Source of the DNA: Kryptolebias marmoratus
Taxonomy: Eukaryota; Chordata; Actinopteri; Cyprinodontiformes; Rivulidae
Direction of reading: 5' to 3'
DNA: 64,000 nucleotides
Assembly: GCF_001649575.2 (NCBI RefSeq)
Contig: NC_051450.1
Coordinates: 8,772,111 to 8,836,110 of the forward strand
The notes beneath the pieces are model-generated. The model had not been told where the DNA came from. It made no database searches and saw only the letters and a list, made by a program, of their open reading frames with translations. Shown here piece by piece: positions 12,327 through 24,432 of the stretch (the stretch's first letter is position 1; every line of letters begins with the position of its first letter). Both the position numbers and the translations under genes were made by a program.

Positions 12327-12566
12327 TTGGCCCAGTGGGTAGGGGTGGCCGTCCCCCTATCATAAGGTTAGGTGTTCAATCCCCAGTCCCTGCAGTGTGG
12401 CAAGACACTGTACCCTCGCTGCCCGCTATCCTTATCGGTGTACGAGTGATATGTATATTGTCTTAAAAAAGTATAAATGACAACGTGTATGAATGGGTGA
12501 ATAAGAAACTCTTTGTGGAACCTGGATGGGTTAAAAAGGCCCAATACAAGTTGTTGAACATTTACC
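12327..12566 (+). mobile_element. tRNA-derived SINE
   Basis: The 5' part has a pol III A-box-like TTGGCCCAGTGGGTAGGGG and a B-box-like GGTGTTCAATCCCC about 35 bp later. The body includes GGCAAGACACTGTACCC and GTGTATGAATGGGTGAAT, and the 3' tail ends CAATACAAGTTGTTGAACA then TTTACC. This order of tRNA head, conserved body and LINE-like tail is that of a SINE common in teleosts. It is diverged, and I found no target duplication. Confidence 0.7.
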
Positions 12567-15500
12567 GTTCCAATAGTTACAACTAGAAAAAATCCTGGAG
12601 AATTTTTAAAGGGGCCTGCCACTTGTTGCAAGATTTTTTCTTTTCTGTCTTGATGGTGTCCTTGAAATCAATAGGCATCACCCTTGACCCATAAGATGTC
12701 TTAACTATTCAGTATGACGTTCCAACGACACCCTGTTTACAATTTTGAGCTTGGACAAGCAATTGTCCATAGCCAAATTAGCGTTTTTTTCGTGATTTTT
12801 GAATCGGGCGGACGTAAAACACTAATCGGTCGTAGAGGACTGTCCAATGATTATTTTGTGAGCTTTTCAGTACCTTCCATTGAGTGGTTTATGAGATATT
12901 TCACAGAACGGGAAGTTTTGGCAGGATTTCAAGCATTTCCCCTTCATTTTCAATGAGGAGTATTTTGGGGGTTGTTTTGGGTGAATTGCATCACCACTAT
13001 AACCCGAAAAAACAGTTAATAGGCTAATCAGGATAAAAGTTGCAGTGTATTCATCGAATGGTAAGATAATTTCTTTTAACTAAATGTTTTTATTGTGGTT
13101 TTGAAGGCTTTGAGGTAGTTGGTGTAGAGAGCTAAAGCCTACAAACAGGATTTGGTACTTGGCTTGTCTAAATTTGCGTTTCCCAGTCCTGTTCGTCCGG
13201 CCCCGCATATTATCGGCGTTTTGCTCCCTTCAACACACCTGGTTTAAACCAGTGGGTCATTAACAGGCGTACGCGGAACTCGATGCCAAGCTGTTGAGGT
13301 AATTAAATCCTTTGAATCAGCTGCACAGGACAGTGCGGGTCGTGAAACACTGGTCTAAACGCTGTAGCGTGACATAATGACGGAAATCTCGACAGCTCTA
13401 AATGTAAAAAAACAAAACAAAACCCTCCTTAACACCGATTTCAATTTTCACCTCAAGACCTACTCAGACAGCGTTCCCTGTTTTTGTTTTCCCTAATTCC
13501 TCTACTTTTCCCTAATTAGCATGGCATTCAAAACTATTTCCGTCCCGGTGTTTTTTTTCCTCTCAACACATCACCTTTACTGGCACCGGTTTCCAAACAG
13601 CAGGGCTTTTGCCTCAGATGGAATCTAGCTTCATTGCACACAGAAGCCTGGAGGAGACAATAGATGCTAATTTGCTAATGACATTACTGCGGAGGTTATT
13701 AAAGCGTCAGCAGAGAGGCAGGAGGCACCTTCTTCAGGGGAAGCTGCTCGATTGCTTCCAACCTGGAGTCAACAGCAGTGCAATATCGCAGCGTAGAGAC
13801 GTTAACGCCACTGTTCCGTCCTGAGGGAAGTGCCTCTTTTAGGAGCAGTCGCAATAATGATCTCTCTAGTTGCCCATGGCTAATCTGTTGGATTTTATTA
13901 ACACCACACAGACATACATGCTAAAAACATCAACAAAGGTTGCTGTGACAACTACGACGGTCACCATGGTGCTGAGATAATGACTTTTGGTAACATGGCA
14001 CCGCAGCCTTACCTTTGTCACTTCTGGGCTCAACAAATAAAAAGGGTTTCCGAGCAGAGATGGCAGAGTTTGGAATTTTTTAACCATCTTTTTTATTTAT
14101 TTATTTATTTTTTTAAATCAAAATTGAATGGATTAACAAAACAATAAGCAGATTGAATACGCTTCATTCAACTGTTCGCTCCGTCACCTTGAACCCCTCC
14201 GATACCCCAGTGGTCCATTTCTACGCTTTGTCCTGCAACAGCTGCGACGAATATTTTCATCCTGCAAATGGCAACATACATTCAGCCTTTTTTTTTTTTG
14301 CCTCCTCGTCCTTGGTTGCTAATAGCTTGGAGAATGATTAAATTTTGCTCCGCAACCAATTTCCCATTTACGTTCACAGTAACTGAAAGAGGCTTTCTCT
14401 CTTCTGTATACTTTTTTTTGCTACTCTTCCACCACCCTCCCAACACAAGCTTTCGTCAAATTTGGAACATCTCCTTGTCTGTTTTGCTGATAGAAGGCTC
14501 TTTGTCCTGCTTTTATGTTGACATTGATCAGCAGTGCCATCTTCTATCGATCCTTCCACTACAATACCACGTTTGATGGATTGATTGGCATGCCTGCGGC
14601 AAGAGACCAATTTGTCAGGGAGCACTGAACCTTGTCAAAGAAGACGACCAATATGCCCCGATCGCGGATGGCCTACATTCCCAGGGGTTGTTTGGTGGAC
14701 AGGGCATAGTGCTGTTGCCTATTCACGGTCGGCTTGCGAGGCTCGAGCGTGTGCGAAAGTGAGCGTGCGCCTCGATTCCCTCCTGAATAGAGCAAGTCTG
14801 ATGAAAGCCCTTAAAACGCAGCTCACAGGTGATTTCGCCGAGCCGCCTTTCATTTTGCTTTTAATTTAAGTTTTAATTCTAGGTAGGCAGTTGACAGTCA
14901 GATAAACACATTTGGGGTCTTTTTTTTCTTTTCCCCCCTCTATTTGTACCACCAGTTATATCTTCCAAATGGCTCTGATTCAGCTGCTGCACATGATGAT
15001 TTGTGCCCCCAGTAATTATACCTTCCTTGTGCTGGGAGAGAGAGGGAGAGAAAGAGAGTAGGGAGGGAGTGGGGGGGACCTGTTGTTATTCTGAAATCTC
15101 CACTCGATGCTGGCTTAATTATCGTCTGCCTTGTCTTTGGAATGGCTGTAATTGAAACATTAGCTGTTCGGGTCTATATACAGCATGTGGGTGGCTCGTT
15201 TTGCACCCTATGGCTAGGTTTAAACCGCGATCGCAAGCCGGCGCTACTTTTACACGCGTCGCCTAGTTTTTCGTCTTTCCCCTCTCCCTTCGTGTCGCCT
15301 CATCGCGGCCTTTCCGTCCTCCGCCCGTGTTTGTGCACACGTCGCTGGAGATGCGTTGCATCTCAAATTGCAACGGCGCTGTGATAACATGAGATCCATT
15401 AGCGGCCGCTATTGACCGCCTTTAAGTGATCTCCACAGCCGGCAACTCCCGGCATTCACAAGCGAAGCTGTGTACTTTCCAGCTCCAGTCCCAGGCTTAG

Positions 15501-15658
15501 CTACAAGCAACCAAAAGGAAGCGTTTACTCAAATGTATTGACCGCTTTCATGAATTTTTCATCGGCTGCTCAAGGCAATGGGCTGCCAACTTGGTGGGTT
15601 GAGAAAACGAGGCTCCCATTCGATGCCGCTGACCACACACACCCCCACCCCCCCACCC

Positions 15659-15768
15659 NNNNNNNNNNNNNNNNNNNNNNNNNNNNNNNNNNNNNNNNNN
15701 NNNNNNNNNNNNNNNNNNNNNNNNNNNNNNNNNNNNNNNNNNNNNNNNNNNNNNNNNNNNNNNNNNNN
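15659..15768. other. Assembly gap (110 N)
   Basis: Flanked by ACACACCCCCACCCCCCCACCC on the left and CACCCCC on the right, which suggests an unresolved C-rich simple repeat. Reading frames across it are meaningless. Confidence 0.95.
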
Positions 15769-16574
15769 CACCCCCATGGACTAACACTGCATTTTAAAGG
15801 TTTATCTCCTTGAACCTTTTAAACACCTGAGTGATACTGTACTTTAGAGGTCCAATCCACTTCTCTATACTACTGACTCACCAAACATTAGACCCTATGC
15901 CTGAAGCCTCCTTTGGCTCCGTTGTCCTTGGCAACAACTTGAGAGCTTACTCTTCCCTTTTTTCTCTCTGCTACTATATGCTTTAGACTCTTTCTCTCTA
16001 CCATTTAATCTACGTGGTTCCCTCAAAGCAGAGGGCTGAACAAACTTGTTGATTTCTTTCTTTTTTTTTTTCTTTTTTTTGCACACATTTCCCTCCACGA
16101 GCAAGGCAGCCAAAAGTTCAGCTCCGTCGATGTTTATCTCCAGAGACAACACACCTCCCCAAAGCTACGTTCCATCAGCAACTCCCCCATGTTTTACGCT
16201 TAAATAGACATCACAGCCTTCCTTTTCACCAACTCCACTGTCAATATACAGACCCGACAGAGTCTGAACATCAGTTTCTGACTCATCTGTTAATTCACTG
16301 ACCCACTCTGGGCTTGTTGATGGGACTTTAAAAAACACGCACAAAGAAATCTGTTGTTCCCAACATAGAGGCACACGGTCACAATGTTAAGGTTTCTTTT
16401 TCTTATTGCCAAATCAGAATTTAGAAGTTTTTTTAGTTAAAAGGGACTATATTGGGACAATATAAAGCCTGTGCAGCTTGTGGCAGAAACTCACATGGTT
16501 TATATTTGTCTGTTATGTTGACTGGCAAATTTCCTCTGTTAAGGCCTTTCCGTCCTCCACGAGGAGTAACAAAT

Positions 16575-16648
16575 GCCCCTTTTACACGGGCTCTAAAGGT
16601 CCCGGCTCCACTCTACTCGGCTCGCTTTGTGCGCGTTTCCATCTGCTT
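16575..16648 (+). repeat. Dispersed repeat end, GCCCCTTTTACACGGGCTC family, copy 2
   Basis: Close match over about 70 bp to the start of the repeat at 5736, including CTCTACTCGGCTCGCTTTG. It stops at a T-run, and no opposite end was seen. Confidence 0.6.
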
Positions 16649-18314
16649 TTTTTCAGTGTTTTTGATATGAATGTTTTTGTATATGTTGTATCATCTATGA
16701 TAAAAATAACCACGAAATATGCGTCAGTCACTACCAAATGTCTGCTGCATAATTTGTAATAAACAAGTGAAATCAACAGAGTCAGGTTTTGTTGCCAACA
16801 ATTATGAGTTGTTTGTTCAGACAGTCACATCGAGCGACCGATATTGAGTCAGTAAAACAATCCACAGATGGAAACGGAGTCAGAGGGAGAACGATGGAAT
16901 CAGGGATGCCAGGTCGAAACCAAAAAGGTGAAGTTCTTCTCTTCTTCTGAAAAACAGAAACAGTGACTAAAAGCTGGAAGGACAAGAGTCGACAGAACTA
17001 GAGTCGTATTTTGAGGTGGAAAGCGTTAAAGCAGAAGTTGTGGCTCAGATCAAAAGCAAATGAGCCGCGTTGAGATATTCCGAACTACCGATTGTCGAAT
17101 TTAGCTGTAAACAAAGGCAAGGAATAGTTGCTGTTTTCTAATTCAGTTTTTTACAAAATCCCTGATGAGTTTGTTACATGAACCCACAAACAACCATTTA
17201 ATGATGGAGAAATGGTGTTGAAAGAATGAAAGGTAAAATAAAAAATATGGCTTCAACTATCTATAGGAAGTACTTATAGTAATAAGACATCTGACACATT
17301 CTCGGGTTCCCGGGCCACCACCCTGGCATCACCTGACAAACTTGTCTCTGTCCTCCTTACGCATTGCCTTTTCCATGTGGGTCGCTTCACTGCCTGAATC
17401 AGACTCTAGTCTGGGCCCAGCTGCCCGCTGTACGAGCCTTTGCACGTCCCTGACTGCTCCCATCTTAAAGTTTGAGGTCCCGGCGTTCTGCTCTGAGAGC
17501 TTGTCAGGATTTAATGACGAGCCGCGCACAGGAAGTTCGGTGCGCCAATCAACCTCAAAAGCTAACCTCCAGTGCAGTGCGACGATCTTTTCCCTAGACT
17601 TTGCCTTTGAATAATATCTGTAAGGCCAACTATGGGTCTAAAGCAATGCTAAATGCATGTCGCCGTTTGCAGTGCGCGGCAAACTGTCGTCCATCCTGGT
17701 GAACCAAACATTCTTGATGGTGGCACGACACCAGGATCTCCAGAAAATTTATAGCGACAATGTCGATGAAGATAACGGACAGCAGACAGCAGCTTTTATT
17801 AGTGCCATCACAAGAGGCGTTTTCCATCTTTTACTTGCCGTGGCCTACTGTGATTTGATAACAAGATGAACATCAGGATTTCTTAGAACTAGAGGCAGGA
17901 CCAGAAGTCAGACGTTGAAGCTGCAGACATTTTTAATTCTCGCTTGTCCTGATTTAAAAAGAACAAAAAAAAAACAACTAAAAATACACTTCAGAAAATT
18001 ATTTTTTCTGATGCTGATTGTTGTTGCGTCACGTAGGACTTACCTTGCTGCTGTATACATTCAAATGTTTTTTTTTTTTTTTTTTTTGCTCAATACCTTT
18101 AGTTTCACTTAGCTATGTGAGGCTTAAAGAAACGCGTCGTGTTCCACTATGATCGACATCGTGACAGCCAGTTGGCAGGTTGGGAGGGTTTTGCAGGCGG
18201 GACTTCTTTATTAAGGGAACAGCCCCCAAGGCCCCAGTGCACAGACTCTGGCTACAAAAACACGACATGGCAGTGACATTTTTGCCATCAATTCTAAAAC
18301 GAGACGGCGTAAAC

Positions 18315-18870
18315 CAACGGTGTCTAACTCTGGTTCTGGTAGGGTAGGTAGGTACATTTATTTATATAGCACTTTTCAGCACAAGGCGACTCAAAATGCT
18401 TTACAACACAAGAACAAAATTACAGACAGAGTTACAGCAGTAATTAAACACAAAAGCTGAACAAGATAAACTAAACTAAGTGTACAGTTTGGATAAATAA
18501 TCTAAAACATGAGAATGCTAAGCTAATGATACCAAGCTTTCTAAACAGTACCAGACCCTCTATACGGCTGACATAACAATTACCAACTAAGGTCTAAACA
18601 GGTACGAACTCTAACTAACAGTACCAAGGCCCTCTAAACAGCCAACGTAAGAATTTCTAATATATATAGATAATCTAAATAAGGAACAACGGAAGGAAGG
18701 AAAGAAAAAAAAAAAGTGGTAGGGCCACTATCCTGCACGTTTTGACCCCTGATTTGAACGACTGAGGGATTAACAGACTTTCTGCAGAAGTTGAAGACCT
18801 GCCGTAGAGCAGGGAAACAACTCAAACATGCAGGATAGTCGGTCTCAAGGACCAGGATTGGACACCACTG
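18315..18870. mobile_element. hAT-like MITE split by a retroposon
   Basis: Left end CAACGGTGTCTAACTCTGG and the reverse complement of the right end, CAGTGGTGTCCAATCCTGG, are inverted repeats of the family seen whole at 35812-36022. The left arm breaks off at 18344 and resumes at 18717 because a second element is inserted. The internal text GCCACTATCCTGCA and TGCAGGATAGT is also inverted. No clean 8-bp outer duplication is visible, consistent with an older copy. Confidence 0.7.
18345..18716 (+). mobile_element. Retroposon inserted in the MITE, with 8-bp target duplication
   Basis: The 372-bp insert starts TAGGTAGGTACATTTATTTA, continues ATATAGCACTTTTCAGCAC and ends in an A-rich tail. It is bracketed by TGGTAGGG at 18337-18344 and again at 18717-18724. 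The TTTATTTATATAGCACTTTTC theme belongs to a repeat often seen in fish. The A-rich 3' end plus direct repeat argue for reverse-transcription-based insertion. It carries no ORF. Confidence 0.65.
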
Positions 18871-19262
18871 GTCCATCATGAGTGTGAATCCGTTGCTGCG
18901 TGGACACCACAATCGCAACCTTTAGACTGGAACACGACAGATGTTGCTAAGTCAAATGTAAGCATAAAGGTATTACAAAGCATAACCTAACAAATATGAT
19001 TCAATAATTACTAAACTAATGTCACCAAAAGTGTTAATATATTGTAGAGTTAAGTTTGAAGCTGGAGTAAAACAGATTGGTGCCTCAAACAAGAATTCCA
19101 AATTGCATCCGGTATTATTCCATTTATTTGTTCCGTTAAAATGAATGTTTTATAATTGCTGACAGTGTGTTTTCAGTTTTGTCGTGTTATTTATATTCTC
19201 GCCCCTAGATGACCCTCGTGCCAATGGTTTCTTCTTCTTCGTGTTTGTTTCTGCCTTCACAG

Positions 19263-19307
19263 GATCTGCGGGAAGTCTGGCTCCACTACCCACCACACCC
19301 CCTGCAG
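19263..19307 (+). CDS. drosha: drosha exon 2 of 10 visible: 45-nt linker microexon
   Basis: The exon encodes DLREVWLHYPPHPLQ, equivalent to about 1073-1087 of human DROSHA (human reads LNYPLHPLQ at the same place). It lies in the linker between the two RNase III domains. The acceptor is TGCCTTCACAG and the donor is GTCGGT, which is weaker than the other donors of this gene. It starts and ends in phase 0, so skipping it would remove exactly 15 residues without a frameshift. It is isolated by introns of 13.9 and 4.7 kb. Confidence 0.95.
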
Positions 19308-20438
19308 GTCGGTTGACGCGTCTTTTCGTTATTGATGTTTGTTTTGTCTGGGTTGCCTCTCATTAAAACGCTCCTCATCCGCCAGGACGCAGAATTATTT
19401 TTTCCCCCGCCTTTGAAGCTCTCTGGCCCGAATGCGTGTTGGTTCGTTGTGAATTGTGAGCCTGTAACAGAGGTGGTGGGGGGAAAAAAAAAAGAAAAAA
19501 AAAGCTGTCGGTTATTTTTCTGCTGAGGCTGACTTACTTTTTTTTATTTTTTTTGTAGCTGTCACAAGCCTTATTGTGCTGCTCTCCACTTTGGTCAAGA
19601 CCCTAATCCGCTTTTTGATTTTACTCCCCCACTCCACTTCTTCAGCAGCATTTGCCTCTTTTTTTTTTTTTTTCTCACTCCTCCGACATCTTTGCTTTTC
19701 ATCCGCTCGCTCCGTGTCTTCACTTTTCTCGCCTGCTCTTCGGGTTCCACGATCTGCCCAGAAACGCTGAACAGTGTCAACAGTGTTTGTTTGAAATTTG
19801 GATTTGGCAGAAGAGATCAAAGATGCCGTAACAGGATTACGGTCCCAAATCACATGGGAGGTCTCCAGGGACCGCCAGGCATCTTTTTTTTTTTTCTCTG
19901 ATGTGTTTCTGTGAGAGGAAAGTGTTTCTTTGTTTCTGTTCTTTTCTTCTTTGTTTGCAACTCGATGCATATGCACGAGTGTTGCAGCAGTTTGTTTTTT
20001 TTTTTTTCTTCTTCGTTCGTGTGTTTTTCCATGTCTGGCCTAAAATAACACTCTTGTTTGTGTACGTTTGTGTGCTCATCTATGCCGCCTCATCCCTCGT
20101 ATTTGTCATGCCCAAATGTTGAAGATCCGCAGCGAGCCGGGGTGTTTTTGTCGAGCTTGTAAGCACTCAGGAGATAAACTGACTGTTTTCCCGGCGAGTT
20201 GTACCCGCGCAGGCCTCAGCGGTGGGTATACGACCAAGGGTGGAGGCCTGGGGTCTGCCCCGCGATCTGCAGCAGACTCTGTGGTGGGAGTTCTGCTTCT
20301 GAGCTGCAGCTTCATTATCAAACACAAAAGTTTTCTCCAGGGGGATTCCCCAGCAGTGGGCTGTTAAACTGTGCCAACCTCATGGTAGCTTAATATCATC
20401 CTAATCTTTTGGCTCGGGATGGTATATGATGTCATTTA

Positions 20439-20462
20439 CAGTACTGTGCAAAAGTTTTACAT
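20439..20462 (+). mobile_element. Possible Tc1/mariner-like terminus
   Basis: TACAGTACTGTGCAAAAGTT followed by TTAC matches a terminal motif that recurs in fish DNA transposons. The partner end was not found nearby, so this is a weak call from one end only. Confidence 0.35.
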
Positions 20463-22094
20463 CATCCCCTAGGTTCTTTACAACTTGTGAGCGGCCAGAC
20501 TTTCTAGTTCTTTGTCGTCTAAATCTTTGTTTAGTTCTTGTACCTGGCTATTACAGAATTTCTTTGCCTAAAAAGTGAGAAAACGAAATAGGTGTATAAC
20601 AAAAGAAGTGTCCGAACTAAAATATATATATACCAGAGCTTAACTACCCATAGCTACCAGAGATAATCAGGATTTTTGAATCCTATCTGTGGGAAATGGG
20701 GAATAAAAATCAATCAAAGACCTGATGCAGGACGTGGGAGCTGCATCGTCCTTCTGTTGATCGCCAAGTTGGGGTTGGGACCCCACTTTGGGCCCTGAAG
20801 CACCAAGTTTTGGGGTCTTGAAAAGTTTTATAGAAGCCCATTGAACTTTAAAAGTGATTGCCAATAACATATTTACCATTAGCTATTACAAAGACATTTA
20901 AAACAGTCATAAAATGAATTTTAATATATATATATATATATAATTGTTGTTGAATAGTTACATAATATGTTATATTATAATGGTTTTTTAAATGTCTTAT
21001 TACCAATGTTTGTATACCTCAGCCAGCAGTAGTTGGGGTAATGAGACTCTCAGATTTATGTTTTTATAGGTTGAAAGTAGAAAAGTCTGAAAACCCCGGA
21101 TCTAATCTATGTAAGGTTAACATTTGTTTGGTTCCAAAAGATTATAAATGTGTTTGAAACTGTTATATTTTTATATTTCTTCAGATTAAACACAAAAAAT
21201 GGGAGCAATTTGTGCCATTGTGGAAGGCCGTTGGTAGCAAAGCAAATTTAAATTAAGGCCTTTGCCAAGTTGGTTTCTGTTGGTACAACTTTGGTTCATC
21301 TCTAGAGTTTAGTTTGAAAGTTCGAAAGATTCAGAATTAGGTGGCCTAACAAACAAAAAAACAAACCATTCCTCTGAAAATGAGCCAAAACTGGACTGAA
21401 CCTGAGTGAAAAAGCAACCAAAGCCTAAAGAACTTTGACAGACATTTAGAAAAATCCAAAATTTATTGGTGAAAAACAGTTTTTTTTTAAGTTAGGAGGA
21501 AGCCTGGCTTCTTGGAAGTTAAAAAAAAGGGAGGAAAAAAAAAGAAAACGACGAAGGTTTCTGCATATTCGTGGAAGAGCCCCGAGAGTTCCAACGCTAA
21601 GCCCAAAATTATCGCTGAAAAGGAAACAAGGTGTAACCTTAATTCCCTCCGCCACCTACATGGGGAAGGAGAAGTGAAAGAGTGAAAGAGCCCTAATGAG
21701 GTTTGAGCTGACGGCAATGGCAGCTCGCCACGATATGTGTAATTATGCGCGCGCGGATTTCTTGGCGTACATTAGCCGTGCCACCGACTTGCCCTACAGA
21801 GGGCTGCGGTGCGCCTCGTGGTTTACAGCCTCCTCTTCCCGATTCCCACCAGCGCATCGTCGTCGTCACCCCTCCAACCCCCCCGGCTCTCCAGGATAAT
21901 TTAGCAGAACGTCGTTTACGTCGAGTGTGGATTACAAAAATCCCTCCTTTAGTTTATCAGGGAGGTACACGAGTGTCAAGCTTGTTGGGGCCTCAGCTCT
22001 GATTCCGCTTTCGGTCTGGACTGAGCTGAAAGGGATGCTTTGAAGCCATTTCAAACATGTTTTTTTTTTTTCTTTTTTCCCATGGCTTCTGTTG

Positions 22095-22126
<32 letters not shown>

Positions 22127-23431
22127 TCGCCCTTTCGTTTGAAGCCTTGCTGCTGGCCATTCCCCCTGAAGGATCGCCCCGCTCCTGCGAGTGCCGAACT
22201 CGTCAGATGTTGTTAGTCGCGATTCATGACATTTAAACGCCTTCCGTTAATTAAGAGGGGAAAGAAGAGAAGAAAAAAAAAGACAGCAGTGAAATATTTC
22301 TTATTACACGCTGGAAGATGGAGCCGTGACATTACCGGCAGCGCTCCAATTAAAATACCGAGTTTAAAAATACATCTCGTGCACCGTGCGCCCGACTTGA
22401 CACGGGAGACTTTGAAAAATGTGTTTACCAGCCGCTGCTTTGTGGGGAGCGCAGACAAAAGGAATGCCGGGGGGGGGAATAAAGGGAAGTGCCCGTCTTC
22501 CCCGTCGAATAGCCTCGAGTTGGGTCTCGTTTTCCGGGCACTGTGCACCAAACGGCGCCACAGAGCTGCCTAACAAGGTCAGCTGAGCGTGTTTTTTTTT
22601 TTTTTTTCCTGAGCTCTCTTTGAGTGTCCTCGCGCAATCACCGGCCTCGGCGTTTGTACATTTCGTGGCAAAGATATCTTGGTCAAGCTAGCGTTTGCAC
22701 CACACGTAGACCAATTACGCGACTCCGGCAGCTTAATTACTGCCCCCATAAGCAGATCTCCTTGATTCAACAAACACGCGCGCACTTATTTTCTTAGCAT
22801 AACATTTCCTCTTCTAATGAGCACAGTCGTGAGCAAATATTGTGGTTAAGGAGAGCAGCTGAACCCGTCTGCATTTGAACTCGCCGCCTCTCCGCGCGCT
22901 AATGTTTAAAGATTAGGCTGGTGTTTTATCACACGTTACGAAATAAAAAGTAAAACGAGGAGAAGAAGGAAAAAAAAAAAAATAGTTCTGAAGCCTCCCA
23001 GTGTTAGTCATCTCCGATACGGTCCTCTAATAAACAAGCGGGAGAAAAAAAACTTCCAGAACCTCTGAGTCACCAGAGATATTAGCAGGCTGCCGAAATG
23101 GCAGCTTTTAGAAGGAGGTAGAAACGAAGCCGCTTGACTTAAAAGTTAATGACGGAGAGATTCCATCTGCCGCAGATCACCGCAAGTTTTTTTTTTTTTT
23201 TTTTCCAGTCGGAGTAAAAATACACACTCTAAACAGGCCCCTGGAGCAGAACAAGCTGCAGAGATTCTCCGTTCTGACACTCGGGCTAAAACGACTCCGC
23301 TGAGCACGACTTTATTTACTTTTTTTTTTTTTTTTTTAGAGCTGTCTCCCATGATTTAACAGGAAGCATTTGTTTATCAGAGCTGAGCGCGTTTGACCAA
23401 AACATCATCCACCCCCACTCAGGAACAGTGG

Positions 23432-23560
23432 ACTGGGATAATCGAAGAAATCTACATTATGGAAAAACAGACTCATCGTCTGAGACTTCAGCAAACACAA
23501 ATGGAAGAAAAGTGGACGAAATGGACAGTATTCAAGACAAAAGACAGCAACAAACAATAA
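23432..23560 (+). pseudogene. L1-like LINE ORF2 C-terminus, fragment
   Basis: One frame of 42 codons ends in TAA at 23558-23560 and reads TGIIEEIYIMEKQTHRLR, then LQQTQMEEKWTKW. The EEIYxMEK...W.KW pattern is that of the extreme C-terminus of L1-clade ORF2 proteins. It is followed by about 140 bp of A-rich 3' UTR with AATAAA near 23670 and a terminal A-run at about 23692-23699. The rest of the element is missing, as expected of a 5'-truncated insertion. Confidence 0.6.
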
Positions 23561-24020
23561 AGGACTGGACAAAAAGGATGAGACGAGGCTAAAAAAAAAG
23601 AAAGATTCTATGTAAAGTTGAATGAAAATTGTTCATATGCATTCTGTATGTAAACAACTGTGAAAAAAATAACAATAAACAGTTAAATGTTAAAAAAAAG
23701 GTGTTTTCAAGGTTCGAATACGGCTTGAAGTTATCGCATGGCTTGTTAGTAGATGGTTGTTTTGATAGTTTGCTTTATTAATTAAAAAATGAATCTATAT
23801 TCCAATTAATTTGAAGATAATTAAGACTTTTTGATCAGTGTTAAAATGAGCTGCAACTGTTTTTTGTACTTTGGTGGAGTTTTAAAACTTTCACAACAGA
23901 GCTGTTAAGTGTTCACAACTTCATGCTGATTTGCCTGGTTTAGTAAATTTCCTCCTGGACGTCAGCGCTGACCGCTTTCTGCTGACCTGACCTGACCCGC
24001 TTTTTCTTTTCTTTTTCCAG

Positions 24021-24178
24021 GTGCAGGAGCCTCAGACGGACAGGCAGCTGATTGAAACGTCTCCGGTCCTCCAGAAGCTGACCAGCTTCGAGGAGTCGAT
24101 CGGCGTTCTGTTCACACACGTGCGCCTGCTGGCCAGGGCGTTCACCTTGAGGACCGTAGGCTTCAACCACCTCACCCT
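24021..24178 (+). CDS. drosha: drosha exon 3 of 10 visible: start of RNase IIIb
   Basis: The 158-nt exon opens VQEPQTDRQLIETSPVLQKL and ends RLLARAFTLRTVGFNHLT plus two bases of a Leu codon; it corresponds to human residues about 1088-1140. It includes the first helices of RNase IIIb, which pack against RNase IIIa in the intramolecular dimer. The acceptor follows a long pyrimidine tract (CTTTTTCTTTTCTTTTTCCAG). A second AG lies 6 nt inside (GTGCAG), so use of that site would drop only Val-Gln. Donor is GTGAGT. Confidence 0.97.
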
Positions 24179-24432
24179 GTGAGTACCGTCGCTGCCGGCG
24201 CGCCGCTAATTGAGTTCTGCAGACGATGAAAGGTGCGCGGAAACGAACGTCTCACAACCACGTGACCGTGAGCCGACTTTGCAACGTCTCATGGAGCTGG
24301 AGCCTTTACAACTGGAAGGTTGGGTGGTTATAGGATCAAACCATTTACTGAGGTATTACAGGGCGAATCGATACACGTATTCATACAGTGACTGTTCAGT
24401 ATGAATGTTTTGGACAGGTACAGTTAATCAAT

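Larger units (their letters stand above)
5345..19262 (+). other. drosha: drosha visible intron 1 (13.9 kb)
   Basis: GTAAGT donor, TTCACAG acceptor. It contains inverted hAT-end fragments (5577-6570), a Harbinger MITE (10431-10878), a TA microsatellite (11583-11619), a SINE (12327-12566), two short fragments of a dispersed repeat (5736, 16575), a MITE interrupted by a retroposon (18315-18870) and one assembly gap. The stretches 13580-14060, 14450-14880 and 15100-15560 look non-repetitive. No exon was recognised. Confidence 0.85.
19308..24020 (+). other. drosha: drosha visible intron 2 (4.7 kb)
   Basis: It holds many T- and A-runs, a possible Tc1-like end near 20439, TA repeats at 20924-20940 and 22094-22126, an L1-like 3' remnant at 23432-23700, and a fairly unique GC-richer block at 22140-22920. 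No exon was recognised. Confidence 0.8.

Noticed and set aside
19512..19976. 154-codon Lys/Glu-rich minus-strand frame
   Set aside because: Derived from T-runs read in reverse; low complexity.
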